Of a stretch of 64,000 nucleotides of DNA, positions 18,908 through 28,844 are shown one piece after another. Source of the DNA: Brevundimonas sp. Root1279 (GTDB lineage Bacteria; Pseudomonadota; Alphaproteobacteria; Caulobacterales; Caulobacteraceae); assembly GCF_001425945.1 (NCBI RefSeq), contig NZ_LMEB01000001.1, positions 124,001 to 188,000 on the forward strand, read 5' to 3'. The notes beneath the pieces were generated by a model. It saw nothing but the letters and a program-made list of their open reading frames with translations. It did no database searches and was not told where the DNA came from. Numbering within the stretch: the stretch's first letter is position 1; each line of letters opens with the position of its first letter. The translations under genes and the position numbers were made by a program.

Positions 18908-21655
18908 ATGAGCGCCCGTTCCCGCCGACCGGATTCCGTCGAGGCCAAGGGGCCGGTCGCCGACCCGTGGGCCGAGGCCGCCGCCGCCTCCAACCCTCGC
19001 GCCGCCGCCACCGCCCTGCTGCGCGCCTCGTGGGAGGCCGCTCGCGCCCGGGCCGCGGCCCGGCTGGAGGGCGGTCTCGGAGGCGTCGAGGTGGCCCGGC
19101 TCTACGCCGTCGCCGCCGACGACATGCTCCGGGACCTGTGGCGCTTCACGACGGAAATCCTCTATCCGGCGCACAATCCGACCGAGGCTGAACGGCTCAG
19201 CCTGATCGCCGTCGGCGGCTACGGACGCGGCGTGCTGGCTCCGTTTTCGGACCTCGACCTCCTGTTCCTGCGGCCGTGGAAGTCGATCCCGCGCACCGAG
19301 CAGGTGATCGAATTCATGCTCTATGTCCTGTGGGACCTGGGGGTGAAGGTCGGCCAGGCGGCGCGCTCGGTCGACGAGAGCCTGGCCCTGGCCAAGACCG
19401 ACATGACGGTGCGCACGGCCCTGCTCGAGGCGCGGCCGCTCGCCGGCGACACGCAGCTGGCCGAGGACTTCATCGCCCGCTTCCGCGCCTTCGTGGTCAA
19501 GGCCGATCCGCGGCCCTTCATCGCCGCCAAGCTGGAGGAGCGCGACCAGCGACACCAGAAGGCCGGGGCCGTGCGCTATCGGGTCGAGCCCAACGTCAAG
19601 GACGGCAAGGGCGGGTTGCGCGACCTCAACACCCTGTTCTGGATCGCCCGCTCTCTGGCCCCCGACAGTCCGCTGGGGGCCCGGGTCATGGACGGCCTGC
19701 TGACCCCGCGCGAGCGCCGCACCTTCGAGGAGTCGTTCGATTTCCTGTGGCGGACGCGGGCCCATCTGCACCTGATCGCCGGCCGCGCCGAGGAGAAGCT
19801 GACCTTCGACCTCCAGCCCGAGGTAGCGCGGCGCATGGGCTGGCGCGGGCGCGGCGACGAGCCGGCGGTCGAGCGCTTCATGCGCCGCTACTTCCTCGTC
19901 GCCCGCGACGTCGGCGCCCTGACCCGCGCCCTGTCGGCCAAGCTGGAGTCGCGCCAGCAGAAGCCGACCCTCAGCCTGTCGCGCCTGATCCCCGGGCGGA
20001 AGAAGAAGCTCGGCGTCGACGGCTTCATCGAGGATGGCGGCCGCCTGTCGGTGACCGGGCCGGAAGTGTTTGCCGAGGCGCCCGAGAAGCTGTTGCTGCT
20101 GTTCCGGGTCGCCGACGCCCATGACCTCGACCTGCACCCCGACGCCCTGTCGGCGGTCAGTCGCTCGCTGTCGCTGGTGACGCCGAGCCTGCGCCGCGAC
20201 CCCGAGGCGACACGCGCCTTCCTCGACATCCTGGCCCAGGGCCAGCGGCCGTACCGCGTGCTGTCGCTGATGAACGAGACCGGTCTGCTCGGCCGCTTCC
20301 TGCCGGAGTGGGGCCGCATCGTCGGTCAGACCCAGTTCAACATGTACCACGCCTATACGGTCGACGAGCACACGCTCCAGGCCATCGGCATCATCAACGA
20401 CATCTGGCGCGGCAAGCTGGAGGCGGAGCATCCGACCTCGACCGAGATCGTCCACCGCATCGACGATTTCGAGGCGCTGATGCTGGCCATGTTGCTGCAC
20501 GATGTCGGCAAGGGCGGCGACCGGGGCCAGCTGGAGGACGGCGCGATCGCCGCGCGGCGCGCCTGCGACCGGCTGGGCCTGGATCCGCGTCGCACCGAGT
20601 TCGTGGTCTGGCTGGTCCGCAACCACCTGGCGCTCAGCGACTACGCCCAGAAGCGCGACGTCTCCGATCCGGCCACGGTGCGCGCCTTTGCGGCCCTGGT
20701 CGGCGACCCCGAGCGGCTGCGCACCCTGCTGATCCTCACCGTCGCCGACATCCGGGCTGTCGGACCCGGGGTGTGGAACGGCTGGAAGGGTCAGCTGATC
20801 CGCGAACTCTACCAGCGCACCGAGGCCCTGTTCCGCGGCGAGGACATCGACCACGCCGACCCGCTGGAGGATTATCCGGAGATCGTCGCCCGCGCCCGCG
20901 CCGGCGAGGCGGTGGCGGCGGTTCTGTCGGGCGCCGATGGCTTTGACGGGGAGGGGGGCGAGCGCGCCGCCACCCGCGTCGCCGTCGCCGTCCAGGATCG
21001 GCCGGGCCTGTTCGCCGACCTCGCCGGGGCCCTGGCCGCCGCCGGCGCCGATGTGGTCGGGGCGCGGGTGGCGACCGCCGGCGACGGCGTCGCCCTGGAC
21101 GTCTTTGAACTGCAGGACGGGGCCGGGGACCCCTATGGCCGGGCCGAGCCGCGCCGCCTGGATCGGCTGCTCGCCGCCCTGACCGCCGCCGCCCGCGGCG
21201 ACCCCGGCCGGGCCGAGCCGCCGCGCGCCACCTACAACCCGCGCCGCGCCGCCTTCGACGTGCGCCCGACGGTGATCATCGACCTCGAGGAGTCGCCTTC
21301 GGCGGCGGTGGTCGAAGTCTCCGGCGCCGACCGGCCGGGCTTGCTCGCCGACCTCGCCGGGGTGCTGTCGCAGCGTCAGCTGTCGATCCGCTCGGCCCAT
21401 ATCGCCGGCTTCGGCGAGCGCGCGGTCGACAGCTTCTATGTCACCGCCGTGGAGGGCGGGAAGCCGACGGCCGGCGCCGGCCTTGATCAGCTGCGCGCTG
21501 ATCTGGAGAGCGTGCTGGACCGCGCCGGACCCAGCGGCCCACGCGTCTCCGCCCCGGTGCGGGCCAGCCTGCGCGACGTCTCCGAGGTGGGCCGGGTCAG
21601 GCCGCCGTCGCGCGGCGCAAACCGGCCCGTATCGCGCGGCGGGGAAGCAGGCTAA
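18908..21655 (+). CDS. glnD: Bifunctional [protein-PII] uridylyltransferase / uridylyl-removing enzyme
   Basis: GlnD adds or removes UMP on PII proteins in response to glutamine and so controls nitrogen assimilation. The nucleotidyltransferase motif GGYGRGVLAPFSDLDLLFL lies near residue 102, a GlnD-specific helical region with NVKDGKGGLRDLNTL follows, the HD domain motif MLLHDVGKGGDRGQ is near 530, and two ACT domains are at about 690 and 800 (VAVQDRPGLFADLAGALAAA, VSGADRPGLLADLAGVLSQR). The ATG at 18908 (MSARSRRPDS) gives 915 residues. The longer open frame upstream runs into the divergent lipoprotein gene and is rejected. murJ follows after 35 bases. Confidence 0.97.
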   Translation: MSARSRRPDSVEAKGPVADPWAEAAAASNPRAAATALLRASWEAARARAAARLEGGLGGVEVARLYAVAADDMLRDLWRFTTEILYPAHNPTEAERLSLIAVGGYGRGVLAPFSDLDLLFLRPWKSIPRTEQVIEFMLYVLWDLGVKVGQAARSVDESLALAKTDMTVRTALLEARPLAGDTQLAEDFIARFRAFVVKADPRPFIAAKLEERDQRHQKAGAVRYRVEPNVKDGKGGLRDLNTLFWIARSLAPDSPLGARVMDGLLTPRERRTFEESFDFLWRTRAHLHLIAGRAEEKLTFDLQPEVARRMGWRGRGDEPAVERFMRRYFLVARDVGALTRALSAKLESRQQKPTLSLSRLIPGRKKKLGVDGFIEDGGRLSVTGPEVFAEAPEKLLLLFRVADAHDLDLHPDALSAVSRSLSLVTPSLRRDPEATRAFLDILAQGQRPYRVLSLMNETGLLGRFLPEWGRIVGQTQFNMYHAYTVDEHTLQAIGIINDIWRGKLEAEHPTSTEIVHRIDDFEALMLAMLLHDVGKGGDRGQLEDGAIAARRACDRLGLDPRRTEFVVWLVRNHLALSDYAQKRDVSDPATVRAFAALVGDPERLRTLLILTVADIRAVGPGVWNGWKGQLIRELYQRTEALFRGEDIDHADPLEDYPEIVARARAGEAVAAVLSGADGFDGEGGERAATRVAVAVQDRPGLFADLAGALAAAGADVVGARVATAGDGVALDVFELQDGAGDPYGRAEPRRLDRLLAALTAAARGDPGRAEPPRATYNPRRAAFDVRPTVIIDLEESPSAAVVEVSGADRPGLLADLAGVLSQRQLSIRSAHIAGFGERAVDSFYVTAVEGGKPTAGAGLDQLRADLESVLDRAGPSGPRVSAPVRASLRDVSEVGRVRPPSRGANRPVSRGGEAG

Positions 21656-21690
21656 GCGAGTAGTCGGCGAACCCCCTTCCCGAGACCTGC

Positions 21691-23289
21691 ATGAGCCTCG
21701 CGCGCAACACTCTTGTGCAAGCCACCCTGACTCTGGGCAGCCGCGTGCTCGGTTTCGCCCGCGACATGGCGCTGGCGGCCCGGTTCGGCCAAGGGCCGAT
21801 GATGGACGCCTGGGCCACGGCCCTGATGCTGCCCAATCTGTTCCGCCGCCTGTTCGCCGAGGGCGCCTTCGCCCAGGCCTTCGTGCCGGTCTACGGCGGG
21901 GTGCGCGCCCGCGACGGGGAGGAAGCCGCCGCCGTCACCGCCTCCGAGGCGCTGAGCTTCATGTTCGCCGTGGTGGCGGCCTTCTGCATCGTGCTGCAGG
22001 TGCTGATGCCGTGGATCATGCCGTGGCTGCTGTCGGCCTGGCGGCATGACGAGGAGGTGATGCGCGCCGCTGTCGTCGCCACCCAGCTGGCCATGCCCTA
22101 CCTGGCCTGCATGACCATCGCCTCCCTGCTCTCGGGGGTGCTGAACACGGCCGGAAAGTTCGCCCTGACCGCGGCGGTGCCGGTCTTCCTCAACATCTGC
22201 ACCCTCGTGCCGCTGCTGGCCCCGAGCCTGCTCCCGATGAGCCAGGCGGAGACCCTGCTGTGGACCTCGGCGGCGGTGACCGTCTCGGGCCTCGTTCAGG
22301 CGGGCCTGCTGTGGATCGGCGTGCGGCGTCTGGGCGTGCGGCTGAAGTTCGGCTGGCCGCGCCTGACCCCGAACGTCAAGCGGGCCCTGGCCCTGGCCGT
22401 GCCTGGCGCCCTGGCCGGCGGGGCGATGCAGGTCAATTCGGTGGTCAGCCAGGTTCTGACGGGTTCGGACGAGGGCGCCCGCTCGGTGCTCTACAACGCC
22501 GACCGGCTCTACCAGCTGCCGCTCGGCCTGGTCGGGGTGGCCATCGGTCTTGCCCTGGTGCCGCGGCTGACCAAGGCCTTCGTCCAGGGCGACCATGAGG
22601 GCGGCCGTAAGACGCTGGATGACGGCATCACCCTGGCCATGGCCTTCACCCTGCCGGCGGCCGTGGCGCTGTTCGTCATCCCCTTCTTCATCATCGACGC
22701 CACCGTCACCCGCGGCGCCTTCACCTCCGAGGACGCCGCCCGCACCGCCGACGTGCTGCGCCAGTTCGCCTGGGGCGTGCCGGCCTTCGTCCTGGCCAAG
22801 GTGCTGACGCCGCCCTTCTTCGCCCGCGAGGACACCCGCCGGCCGATGATCTTCGCCGTCTCGGCGGTGGTCTTCACCATCATCGTCGGCACGGCCCTGT
22901 TCTTCTGGCTGTCGCGGATCGACGTCGACGGCGTGCTCGGCCTGGCCGTCGCCACCAGCCTGTCGGCCTGGCTCAACGTCGCCCTGCTCGGCGGGACGCT
23001 GGTGCGCGAGCATGTCTGGCGCGCCTCCAACGCCTTCGTCTCGCGCATTTCACGCGTGCTGCTGGCCAGCGGCGTCATGGCGGTCGTGCTGTTCGCCGCC
23101 GACGTCTACTACCCGGAGCTGGCGCGCATCTTCCTGGCCAAGGAGATCGCCGTCCTGGTGGTCGTCGGTGTCGGAGCGGCGGTCTACGGCGCCTGTCTGC
23201 TCGCCTTCCGGGCGGTCAGCATCGCGGAGCTCAAGGCCGTGCTGCGCCGCGAGCCGGGCGGCGGCTCGATGTCCTCCGGTCTGGACTGA
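21691..23289 (+). CDS. murJ: Lipid II flippase MurJ (MviN)
   Basis: Moves lipid-linked peptidoglycan precursor across the inner membrane. A polytopic protein of 532 residues with many hydrophobic segments, in keeping with 14 helices of the MOP superfamily. The N-terminal signature TLGSRVLGFARDMALAARFG and PNLFRRLFAEGAFAQAFVPV is highly characteristic, as are the central LYNADRLYQLPLGLVGVAIG and FFAREDTRRPM. It follows glnD closely, as in many alphaproteobacteria (glnD-murJ-trpS). Confidence 0.97.
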   Translation: MSLARNTLVQATLTLGSRVLGFARDMALAARFGQGPMMDAWATALMLPNLFRRLFAEGAFAQAFVPVYGGVRARDGEEAAAVTASEALSFMFAVVAAFCIVLQVLMPWIMPWLLSAWRHDEEVMRAAVVATQLAMPYLACMTIASLLSGVLNTAGKFALTAAVPVFLNICTLVPLLAPSLLPMSQAETLLWTSAAVTVSGLVQAGLLWIGVRRLGVRLKFGWPRLTPNVKRALALAVPGALAGGAMQVNSVVSQVLTGSDEGARSVLYNADRLYQLPLGLVGVAIGLALVPRLTKAFVQGDHEGGRKTLDDGITLAMAFTLPAAVALFVIPFFIIDATVTRGAFTSEDAARTADVLRQFAWGVPAFVLAKVLTPPFFAREDTRRPMIFAVSAVVFTIIVGTALFFWLSRIDVDGVLGLAVATSLSAWLNVALLGGTLVREHVWRASNAFVSRISRVLLASGVMAVVLFAADVYYPELARIFLAKEIAVLVVVGVGAAVYGACLLAFRAVSIAELKAVLRREPGGGSMSSGLD

Positions 23290-23430
23290 CGCGAGGGGAG
23301 GCGATAGGTGCGAGGCATGACGATTTCGGGACTGAACTTCGCCGGCCGTCGATGGCGCGGCTGATCCGCCGTCCAACGCCGCGCGCCATCCTGTGCGCCT
23401 GATCCAGACTTCCTCCCGAGCTCACGATCC

Positions 23431-24468
23431 ATGACTGACCAGACCCCGGCCGAATACACCGGACCCCGCCGCATCCTGTCCGGCATCCAGGCCTCCGGCG
23501 CCCTGCACCTGGGCAACTATCTCGGCGCCCTGAAGCGCTTCACCCAGCTGCAGGATACGGGCGCGCCCTGCTTCCTGTTCGTCGCCGACCTGCACGCCAT
23601 CACCGTGTGGCAGGACCCGGCCCTGCTGACCGCCCAGACCCGCGAGATCGCCGCCGCCTACCTCGCTTCGGGCCTCGATCCGGCCAAGTCGGTGATCTTC
23701 CCGCAGTCGGCGGTGCGTGCCCACTCTGAACTGGCCTGGATCTTCAACTGCGTCGCCCGCCTCGGCTGGCTCGACCGGATGACCCAGTTCAAGGAGAAGT
23801 CGGGCAAGCACAAGGAGCGCTCGTCGGTCGGCCTCTACACCTATCCGGTGCTGCAGGCGGCGGACATCCTGCTCTACAAGGCCACCGAGGTGCCCACCGG
23901 CGAGGACCAGAAGCAGCACCTTGAGCTGACCCGCGACATCGCCGCCAAGTTCAACAACGACTTCGGCGTGCCCGGCTTCTTCCCCCTGCCCGAGCCCCTG
24001 ACCCAGGGCCCTGCCCCGCGGGTGATGAGCCTGCGCGACGGCGCGGCCAAGATGTCCAAGTCGGATCCGTCCGACCAGTCGCGCATCAACCTGACCGACG
24101 ACGCCGACTCCATCGTCGCCAAGGTGCGCAAGGCCAAGACCGACCCCGAGCCCCTGCCGGAAACCGTGGAGGGCCTCGACGCCCGTCCGGAAGCCAAGAA
24201 CCTGGTCACCATCTATGCGGCCCTGGCCGACATGACGCGCGAGCAGGTGCTGGCCCAGTACGGCGGACAGGGCTTCGGCGCCTTCAAGCCGGCTCTGGCC
24301 GAGCTGGCCGTGGCCTCCATGGCCCCGGTCACCGCCGAGATGCGCCGCCTGATGGCCGACACGGCCGAGATCGACCGGGTCCTCAAGGACGGCGCCGAGC
24401 GGGCGGCGGAGATCGCCGATCCGGTGGTCGACGAGGTCAAGAAGATCGTCGGCTTCTGGCGGGCGTGA
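23431..24468 (+). CDS. trpS: Tryptophanyl-tRNA synthetase
   Basis: Charges tRNA-Trp. Class I synthetase with the HIGH-type motif [20 protein letters not shown] near residue 18 and the KMSKS loop [14 protein letters not shown] near residue 205. The substrate-binding region LMYKATxVPxGEDQ is represented by [20 protein letters not shown]. The 345-residue length is standard. It follows murJ after 141 bases; this gap holds an imperfect inverted repeat (gatggcgcgg...ccgcgcgccatc at about 23352-23391) that may act as a terminator, but nothing else. Confidence 0.97.
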   Translation: MTDQTPAEYTGPRRILSGIQASGALHLGNYLGALKRFTQLQDTGAPCFLFVADLHAITVWQDPALLTAQTREIAAAYLASGLDPAKSVIFPQSAVRAHSELAWIFNCVARLGWLDRMTQFKEKSGKHKERSSVGLYTYPVLQAADILLYKATEVPTGEDQKQHLELTRDIAAKFNNDFGVPGFFPLPEPLTQGPAPRVMSLRDGAAKMSKSDPSDQSRINLTDDADSIVAKVRKAKTDPEPLPETVEGLDARPEAKNLVTIYAALADMTREQVLAQYGGQGFGAFKPALAELAVASMAPVTAEMRRLMADTAEIDRVLKDGAERAAEIADPVVDEVKKIVGFWRA

Positions 24469-24478
24469 TCGCGCTTTC

Positions 24479-24503
24479 CGGTCCCGGCTTCGCGGCCGGG
24501 ACT
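24479..24503 (+). terminator. Hairpin after trpS
   Basis: GTCCCGGC and GCCGGGAC form a perfect 8-bp stem with the stable loop TTCGCG, ten bases past the trpS stop. No T run follows, so it may stop transcription poorly or only protect the mRNA end. Confidence 0.5.
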
Positions 24504-24537
24504 GGCGGCGGCGAGCCGCTGCGCTAGGTAATGGCCC

Positions 24538-25224
24538 ATGAGCCTCGCCCATCCCCTCGACCGTCCCGTCTGGAGCGCCCTGAACGGCCCGCTGGCGTCG
24601 CTGGCGATCCGGCGAGAGGAGGGCGAGGGCGTCGCCGTGCGGCTGGATCCGGACATCGGCGTCTTCGTGGCGGCCGCCGACGGCTCGCCGGACAGCCGGG
24701 CCTTGCTGACCGCGCTCAGCCGAGAATACCCCGGCGCCGGGCTCGTCGAGCCGGAAGGGACGCCGATCGAGGCCGTCTTACCGGACCTGCCCATCGTCTC
24801 GCGCGCGCCCTGCGTGCAGATGACCGCATCCGCGCTGACCCAGGGCCAGGCGAGTGATCTCGACATCCTGACGCTCGGCGAGGCCGACGCCGAGGAGATG
24901 CTGGCGCTGGCGGCCTTGACCAAGCCGGGGCCCTTCCGGAAGGGCACGCTGCGGCTCGGCGGCTTCATCGGCGTGCGGCGCGAGGGCCGGCTGGTCGCCA
25001 TGGCCGGCGAGCGGATGAAGGTCGACGGCTTCACCGAACTGAGCGGCGTCTGCACCCATCCCGACTTCCGCGGCCAGGGGCTGGCAGGGGTTCTGAGCCG
25101 CGCCGTTGTGTCGCGCATCCTCGCGCGCGGCGAACAGGCCTTCCTGCACGCCTACGCCGAGCACGCGGCGACGGTGGCGTTCTATGAGAGCCTGGGCTTC
25201 ACCGTCCGTGCACGGATGACCTAA
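24538..25224 (+). CDS. GNAT-family N-acetyltransferase
   Basis: A 228-residue GNAT protein. The acetyl-CoA pyrophosphate loop THPDFRGQGLAGVLSRAVVS begins near residue 170, and the C-terminal AATVAFYESLGFTVRARMT is the typical last strand. The strand before it, KVDGFTELSGVCT, fits the FR47/YobR-like branch, whose N-terminal half is less conserved. Substrate unknown. It lies between trpS (same strand) and rsmB (convergent, 11-base gap). Confidence 0.85.
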   Translation: MSLAHPLDRPVWSALNGPLASLAIRREEGEGVAVRLDPDIGVFVAAADGSPDSRALLTALSREYPGAGLVEPEGTPIEAVLPDLPIVSRAPCVQMTASALTQGQASDLDILTLGEADAEEMLALAALTKPGPFRKGTLRLGGFIGVRREGRLVAMAGERMKVDGFTELSGVCTHPDFRGQGLAGVLSRAVVSRILARGEQAFLHAYAEHAATVAFYESLGFTVRARMT

Positions 25225-25235
25225 ACCGTTCTGGC

Positions 25236-26639
25236 CTAGGCGACGCGCTCCAGCCGGGCGACGAAGAAGCCGTCCAGCCCGCCCTTCTCCGCCCACATCG
25301 ACGGGAGGATGCGCAGCCAGCCTTCCGACGTCAGGGCTTCGTCCGGGGCGCCGACCTCGGCGGGAACCGCCGGGACGGTCTTGAAGGCCGGGTTGCGGCG
25401 CAGGAAGGCGATGATCTGGGTCTCGCCTTCTTCGCGCTCCATCGAACAGACGCAATAGACCATCCGCCCGCCCGGCTTGACCCGGTCGGCGGCGGCGTCG
25501 AGCAGGCGGTGCTGAACGTCGGCCAGTTTGGCGACGTCGGCGGGCTTGGTGGCGCGCAGCACTTCGGGGTTACGGCGGAAGGTGCCGGTGGCGGTGCACG
25601 GCGCGTCCAGCAGGACGGCGTCGAAGGTGCGGTCGTCCTCCCAGTCCTCGGCGGGCGTGACGACGATCTCGGCCTCGAGCCCGGTGCGCTCCAGATTGGC
25701 GCGCAGGCGCTTCAGCCGGACTTCCGAACGATCGAGGGCCACGACGGAGGCGCCCGAAGCGCACAGTTGCAGCGTCTTGCCGCCGGGCGCGGCGCACAGG
25801 TCAACGATGAATTCGTCCGCCTTCGGAGCGAGCAGCCGGGCGGGGACGGCCGCGGCCGCGTCCTGCACCCACCAGTTCCCGTCCTCGAAGCCGGGCCAGG
25901 TCGCCACGTCGCCGCGCTTGCCGGTGCGGACCGTGCCGCCGGCAACGGCCTCGCCGTCGACGGCGGCGGCGACCTCGGCCGGATCGGCCGCGGGCTTCAG
26001 GCTGAGGTCGGTGGCCGGCTCCTCGCGGGCGGCCAGGGCCAGGGCGGCCAGGGCCGGCTCGCCGTAGGTGGCGCGCCAGCGGGCGGCGACCCACTCGGGC
26101 AGGTTGGACTCGGCCGTGGTCAGGCCGGGCCCCTCGCGGTCGATGCCGCGCAGCACGGCGTTGACCAGGTTCTTGTAGGGCCGGGTCTTGGTGTCCCGCT
26201 CGGCCAGTTTCACGGCCGTCGACACCGCGGCGAAGGCCGGGGTCTCGAGCACCAGCATCTGGGCCAGGGCGACGCGCAGGATGGTGCGCACGGCCAGCGG
26301 CGGGGCCTTCTGCAGCTTGCGGTCGAGGATCTGGTCGATCTCGCCCAGACGGCGCAGGGCGGCCATGGCCACGGCGCGGGCGAAGGCCCGGTCCGGCGCG
26401 GGCAGGGCGGCGATCTCGCGGAAGCTCTGGGCGGCGTCCATGCCGCCGCGGCCTTCCAGCGCCGCGTTCAGCAGAACGCCCGCGGCCAGGCGGGCCTCGA
26501 CGCCGATGTCGGCGGCTTCGTCGCGAGGTTGTTCGACCCGGGGCGGACGCGGTCCGCGTGACTTTTCGGCCATGCGGCGACCGCGCGCGGCCGAGCTGTG
26601 GCCGCCCTTGCCGGCGCCGGAGGAGGGGGGACGGCTCAT
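25236..26639 (-). CDS. rsmB: 16S rRNA (cytosine-5)-methyltransferase RsmB
   Basis: Methylates C967 of 16S rRNA using SAM. An N-terminal NusB-like helical domain (ARLAAGVLLNAALEGRGGM, TAVKLAERDTKTRPYKNLVN) precedes the Rossmann methyltransferase. The latter has FIVDLCAAPGGKTLQLCASG near residue 280, the DAPCTATGTFRRNPEV cysteine that assists release, and the nucleophile cysteine in VYCVCSMEREEGE near 397. The start at 26639 overlaps the kup stop as ATGA, giving 467 residues; an internal Met (MAEKSRG) 22 residues in is possible. Confidence 0.94.
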   Translation of the reverse strand: MSRPPSSGAGKGGHSSAARGRRMAEKSRGPRPPRVEQPRDEAADIGVEARLAAGVLLNAALEGRGGMDAAQSFREIAALPAPDRAFARAVAMAALRRLGEIDQILDRKLQKAPPLAVRTILRVALAQMLVLETPAFAAVSTAVKLAERDTKTRPYKNLVNAVLRGIDREGPGLTTAESNLPEWVAARWRATYGEPALAALALAAREEPATDLSLKPAADPAEVAAAVDGEAVAGGTVRTGKRGDVATWPGFEDGNWWVQDAAAAVPARLLAPKADEFIVDLCAAPGGKTLQLCASGASVVALDRSEVRLKRLRANLERTGLEAEIVVTPAEDWEDDRTFDAVLLDAPCTATGTFRRNPEVLRATKPADVAKLADVQHRLLDAAADRVKPGGRMVYCVCSMEREEGETQIIAFLRRNPAFKTVPAVPAEVGAPDEALTSEGWLRILPSMWAEKGGLDGFFVARLERVA

Positions 26640-28621
26640 ACGGCGACCTGCGCGCCGAGCTCGACGACGCGTCCCGGCGGAATGTGGAAGAAGTCGGTCG
26701 GGTTGGCGGCGTTGCGCATCAGGAAGATGAACAGCCGGTCCTGCCACAGGGGCATGCCCTGCGAAGCCGAGGCGATGACCGAGCGGCGGCCGAGGAAGAA
26801 GCTCGTCGACATGATGTCGAACTTCAGACCCTGTTTGCGGCATACGCCCAGCGCCTTGGGCACGTTGGGCTGCTCCATGAAGCCGTAGGAGATGACCAGC
26901 TTCTTGAAGTCGTCCGAGATCGGTTCGATCCGCACCCGGTCGGCCTCGGCCACACGCGGCCGGTCGGTGGTCCGTACGGTCAGGATGACGTTCTTCTCGT
27001 GCAGCACCTTGTTGTGCTTGAGATTGTGCATCAGGGCGACCGGGGCGATGTCCGGGTCCGACGTCAGGAAGATGGCCGTGCCCGGGGCGCGGTGCGGCGG
27101 CCGGGCGCGCAGCATCTCGATCAGGTCGGCCAGGGGCAGGCTGTCCTTGCGCGTCTTGGCGGTGAGGATCTGCGTCCCCCGCACCCAGGTCCACATCAGC
27201 AGGATCAGCGCCGCGCCGAGCACCAGCGGCATCCAGGCGCCGTCCGGAATCTTCAGCAGGTTGGAAGTCAGGAAGACGGTGTCGATGAAGCCGAACGGGA
27301 CCAGGGTCGCGAGCACGGCCCATAGCGGCCAGTTCCACTTCTTGGTGATCACCGAATAGGCCATCAGGGTGTTGATCAGCATCACTCCGGTGACCGCGAC
27401 GCCATAGGCTGCGGTCAGGTTGGACGAGCTGCGGAAGGCGAACAGCAGCACCAGCACCCCGACCATCAGCAGGGTGTTGACTGCCGGCACGAAGATCTGG
27501 CCGGCCTGGGTCTCGGACGTGTTCTTGATGTCGATGCGCGGCAGAAGGCCCAGTTGCACCGCCTGCTGGGTCACCGAGAAGGCGCCGGTGATGACCGCCT
27601 GCGAGGCGATCACGGTGGCTGCCGTGGCGAGGGCCAGCATCGGCCAGTAGACCGCCGTCGGCACCATGCTCCAGAACGGGTTCTGCGACGCCGACGGGTC
27701 GGAGAGGATCAGGGCGCCCTGGCCCAGGTAGTTCAGGGTCAGGCAGGGGAGGACGAAGGCCAGCCAGCCGATGCGGATCGGCGACTTGCCGAAATGGCCC
27801 ATGTCCGCATACAGGGCCTCGGCCCCGGTCACGGCCAGGAAGACGCTGCCCAGGATGATGAAGCCGAGGAAACCGTCCTCGATCAGCAGCTGTACGCCGT
27901 AGTGCGGCGACAGCGCCCGCAGGACGCTGAGGTCGTCGAAGATGTGGAACAGGCCGAGCACGCCCAGGCACAGGAACCAGACGGCGGTGATCGGGCCGAA
28001 ATACTTGGCCAGTTTGGCGGTGCCGCGGGCCTGCAGCAGAAACAGGCCGACCAGGATGCCCGCCGCGATGGGCACGATGTAGGGATCCAGCGAGCCGCCC
28101 ACGCCGGGGGCGTCCTTGACCCCCTCGATAGCCGAGAGCACCGAGATGGCGGGCGTGATGATGCCGTCGCCGTAGAACAGCGCCGCGCCGCAGACTCCGA
28201 GGATGAAGATCAGGGCGGAGCGACGGCCGATGGCGTGCTGGGCCAGGGCCATCAGGGCCAGGGTGCCGCCCTCGCCCTTGTTGTCCGCGCGCATCAGGAA
28301 GAAGACGTACTTGAACGTCACCACCACCATCAGCGCCCAGAAGGCCAGCGAGACCACGCCGATCACGGCCAGGTCGCCGCCGACGCCGTCGCGGGCGTGG
28401 TCGATCGCCTCCCGCAGGGCGTAGAGCGGGCTGGTGCCGATGTCGCCGAACACGACGCCGATGGCGCCGAGGATCAGACCGAACTTGCCGGCCTTGCCGA
28501 CGCCGTGCTCGCCGGCGGCCGCGGGATGCGGGTGCGCCGGGTCGATGGTCTTGTCGGTTGAATTGTTGGGGGTCGAGGCGGCCTTGGCGCCGTCTTCACC
28601 TTGGGGAGCAGCCCCGGCCAT
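26636..28621 (-). CDS. kup: KUP/HAK-family potassium transporter
   Basis: Proton-coupled low-affinity potassium uptake at the inner membrane. The protein opens with a hydrophilic tail of about 50 residues, then the KUP signature GVVFGDIGTSPLYALREAID near residue 57 and twelve predicted membrane segments. It ends in a soluble C-terminal domain with FFLGRRSVIASASQGMPLWQ and FLMRNAANPTDFFHIPPGR, both standard for the family. The 661-residue length is usual. A GGAGGAA stands before the ATG. It is coupled with rsmB downstream and divergent from the Rrf2-type regulator. Confidence 0.96.
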   Translation of the reverse strand: MAGAAPQGEDGAKAASTPNNSTDKTIDPAHPHPAAAGEHGVGKAGKFGLILGAIGVVFGDIGTSPLYALREAIDHARDGVGGDLAVIGVVSLAFWALMVVVTFKYVFFLMRADNKGEGGTLALMALAQHAIGRRSALIFILGVCGAALFYGDGIITPAISVLSAIEGVKDAPGVGGSLDPYIVPIAAGILVGLFLLQARGTAKLAKYFGPITAVWFLCLGVLGLFHIFDDLSVLRALSPHYGVQLLIEDGFLGFIILGSVFLAVTGAEALYADMGHFGKSPIRIGWLAFVLPCLTLNYLGQGALILSDPSASQNPFWSMVPTAVYWPMLALATAATVIASQAVITGAFSVTQQAVQLGLLPRIDIKNTSETQAGQIFVPAVNTLLMVGVLVLLFAFRSSSNLTAAYGVAVTGVMLINTLMAYSVITKKWNWPLWAVLATLVPFGFIDTVFLTSNLLKIPDGAWMPLVLGAALILLMWTWVRGTQILTAKTRKDSLPLADLIEMLRARPPHRAPGTAIFLTSDPDIAPVALMHNLKHNKVLHEKNVILTVRTTDRPRVAEADRVRIEPISDDFKKLVISYGFMEQPNVPKALGVCRKQGLKFDIMSTSFFLGRRSVIASASQGMPLWQDRLFIFLMRNAANPTDFFHIPPGRVVELGAQVAV

Positions 28622-28632
28622 GAAGTTCCTCC

Positions 28633-28656
28633 GGGACGCCGCACAGTGCGGTTCCC
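28633..28656 (-). promoter_or_regulatory. Inverted repeat in the kup leader
   Basis: CCGCAC-A-GTGCGG is a perfect 6-1-6 palindrome, flanked by GGGA/TCCC outer arms with small mismatched bases. It sits 12-35 bases upstream of the kup start, just before its ribosome binding site. It could be an operator or an mRNA hairpin; no known regulator motif is recognised. Confidence 0.4.
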
Positions 28657-28801
28657 ATCAAAAGAGCGGCGAGCCTTTAGGCCCTTTCCCGCGCCGGTTC
28701 AATCGTGCTGCGCCTGCGAGATGAATCGTAGACTCGGCCCGGGCGGGAGACCGGCCCGAACAGGGTCGATAAGCGGCCGGGGCGGCGAAGGTTGCGAGTG
28801 T

Positions 28802-28830
28802 TTGTGAAACGGCGGCGCCCGCACTATCTT
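28802..28830 (+). promoter_or_regulatory. Candidate sigma-70 promoter of the Rrf2-type gene
   Basis: TTGTGA and TATCTT are spaced by exactly 17 bases, each matching four of six consensus positions. The start of transcription would fall about 7-8 bases before the ATG, so the mRNA would be nearly leaderless; no ribosome binding site is visible. GTTTGTGAAAC overlapping the -35 box is a short inverted repeat and might be an autoregulatory operator. Confidence 0.4.
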
Positions 28831-28844
28831 GAGCACTGAAAGCC

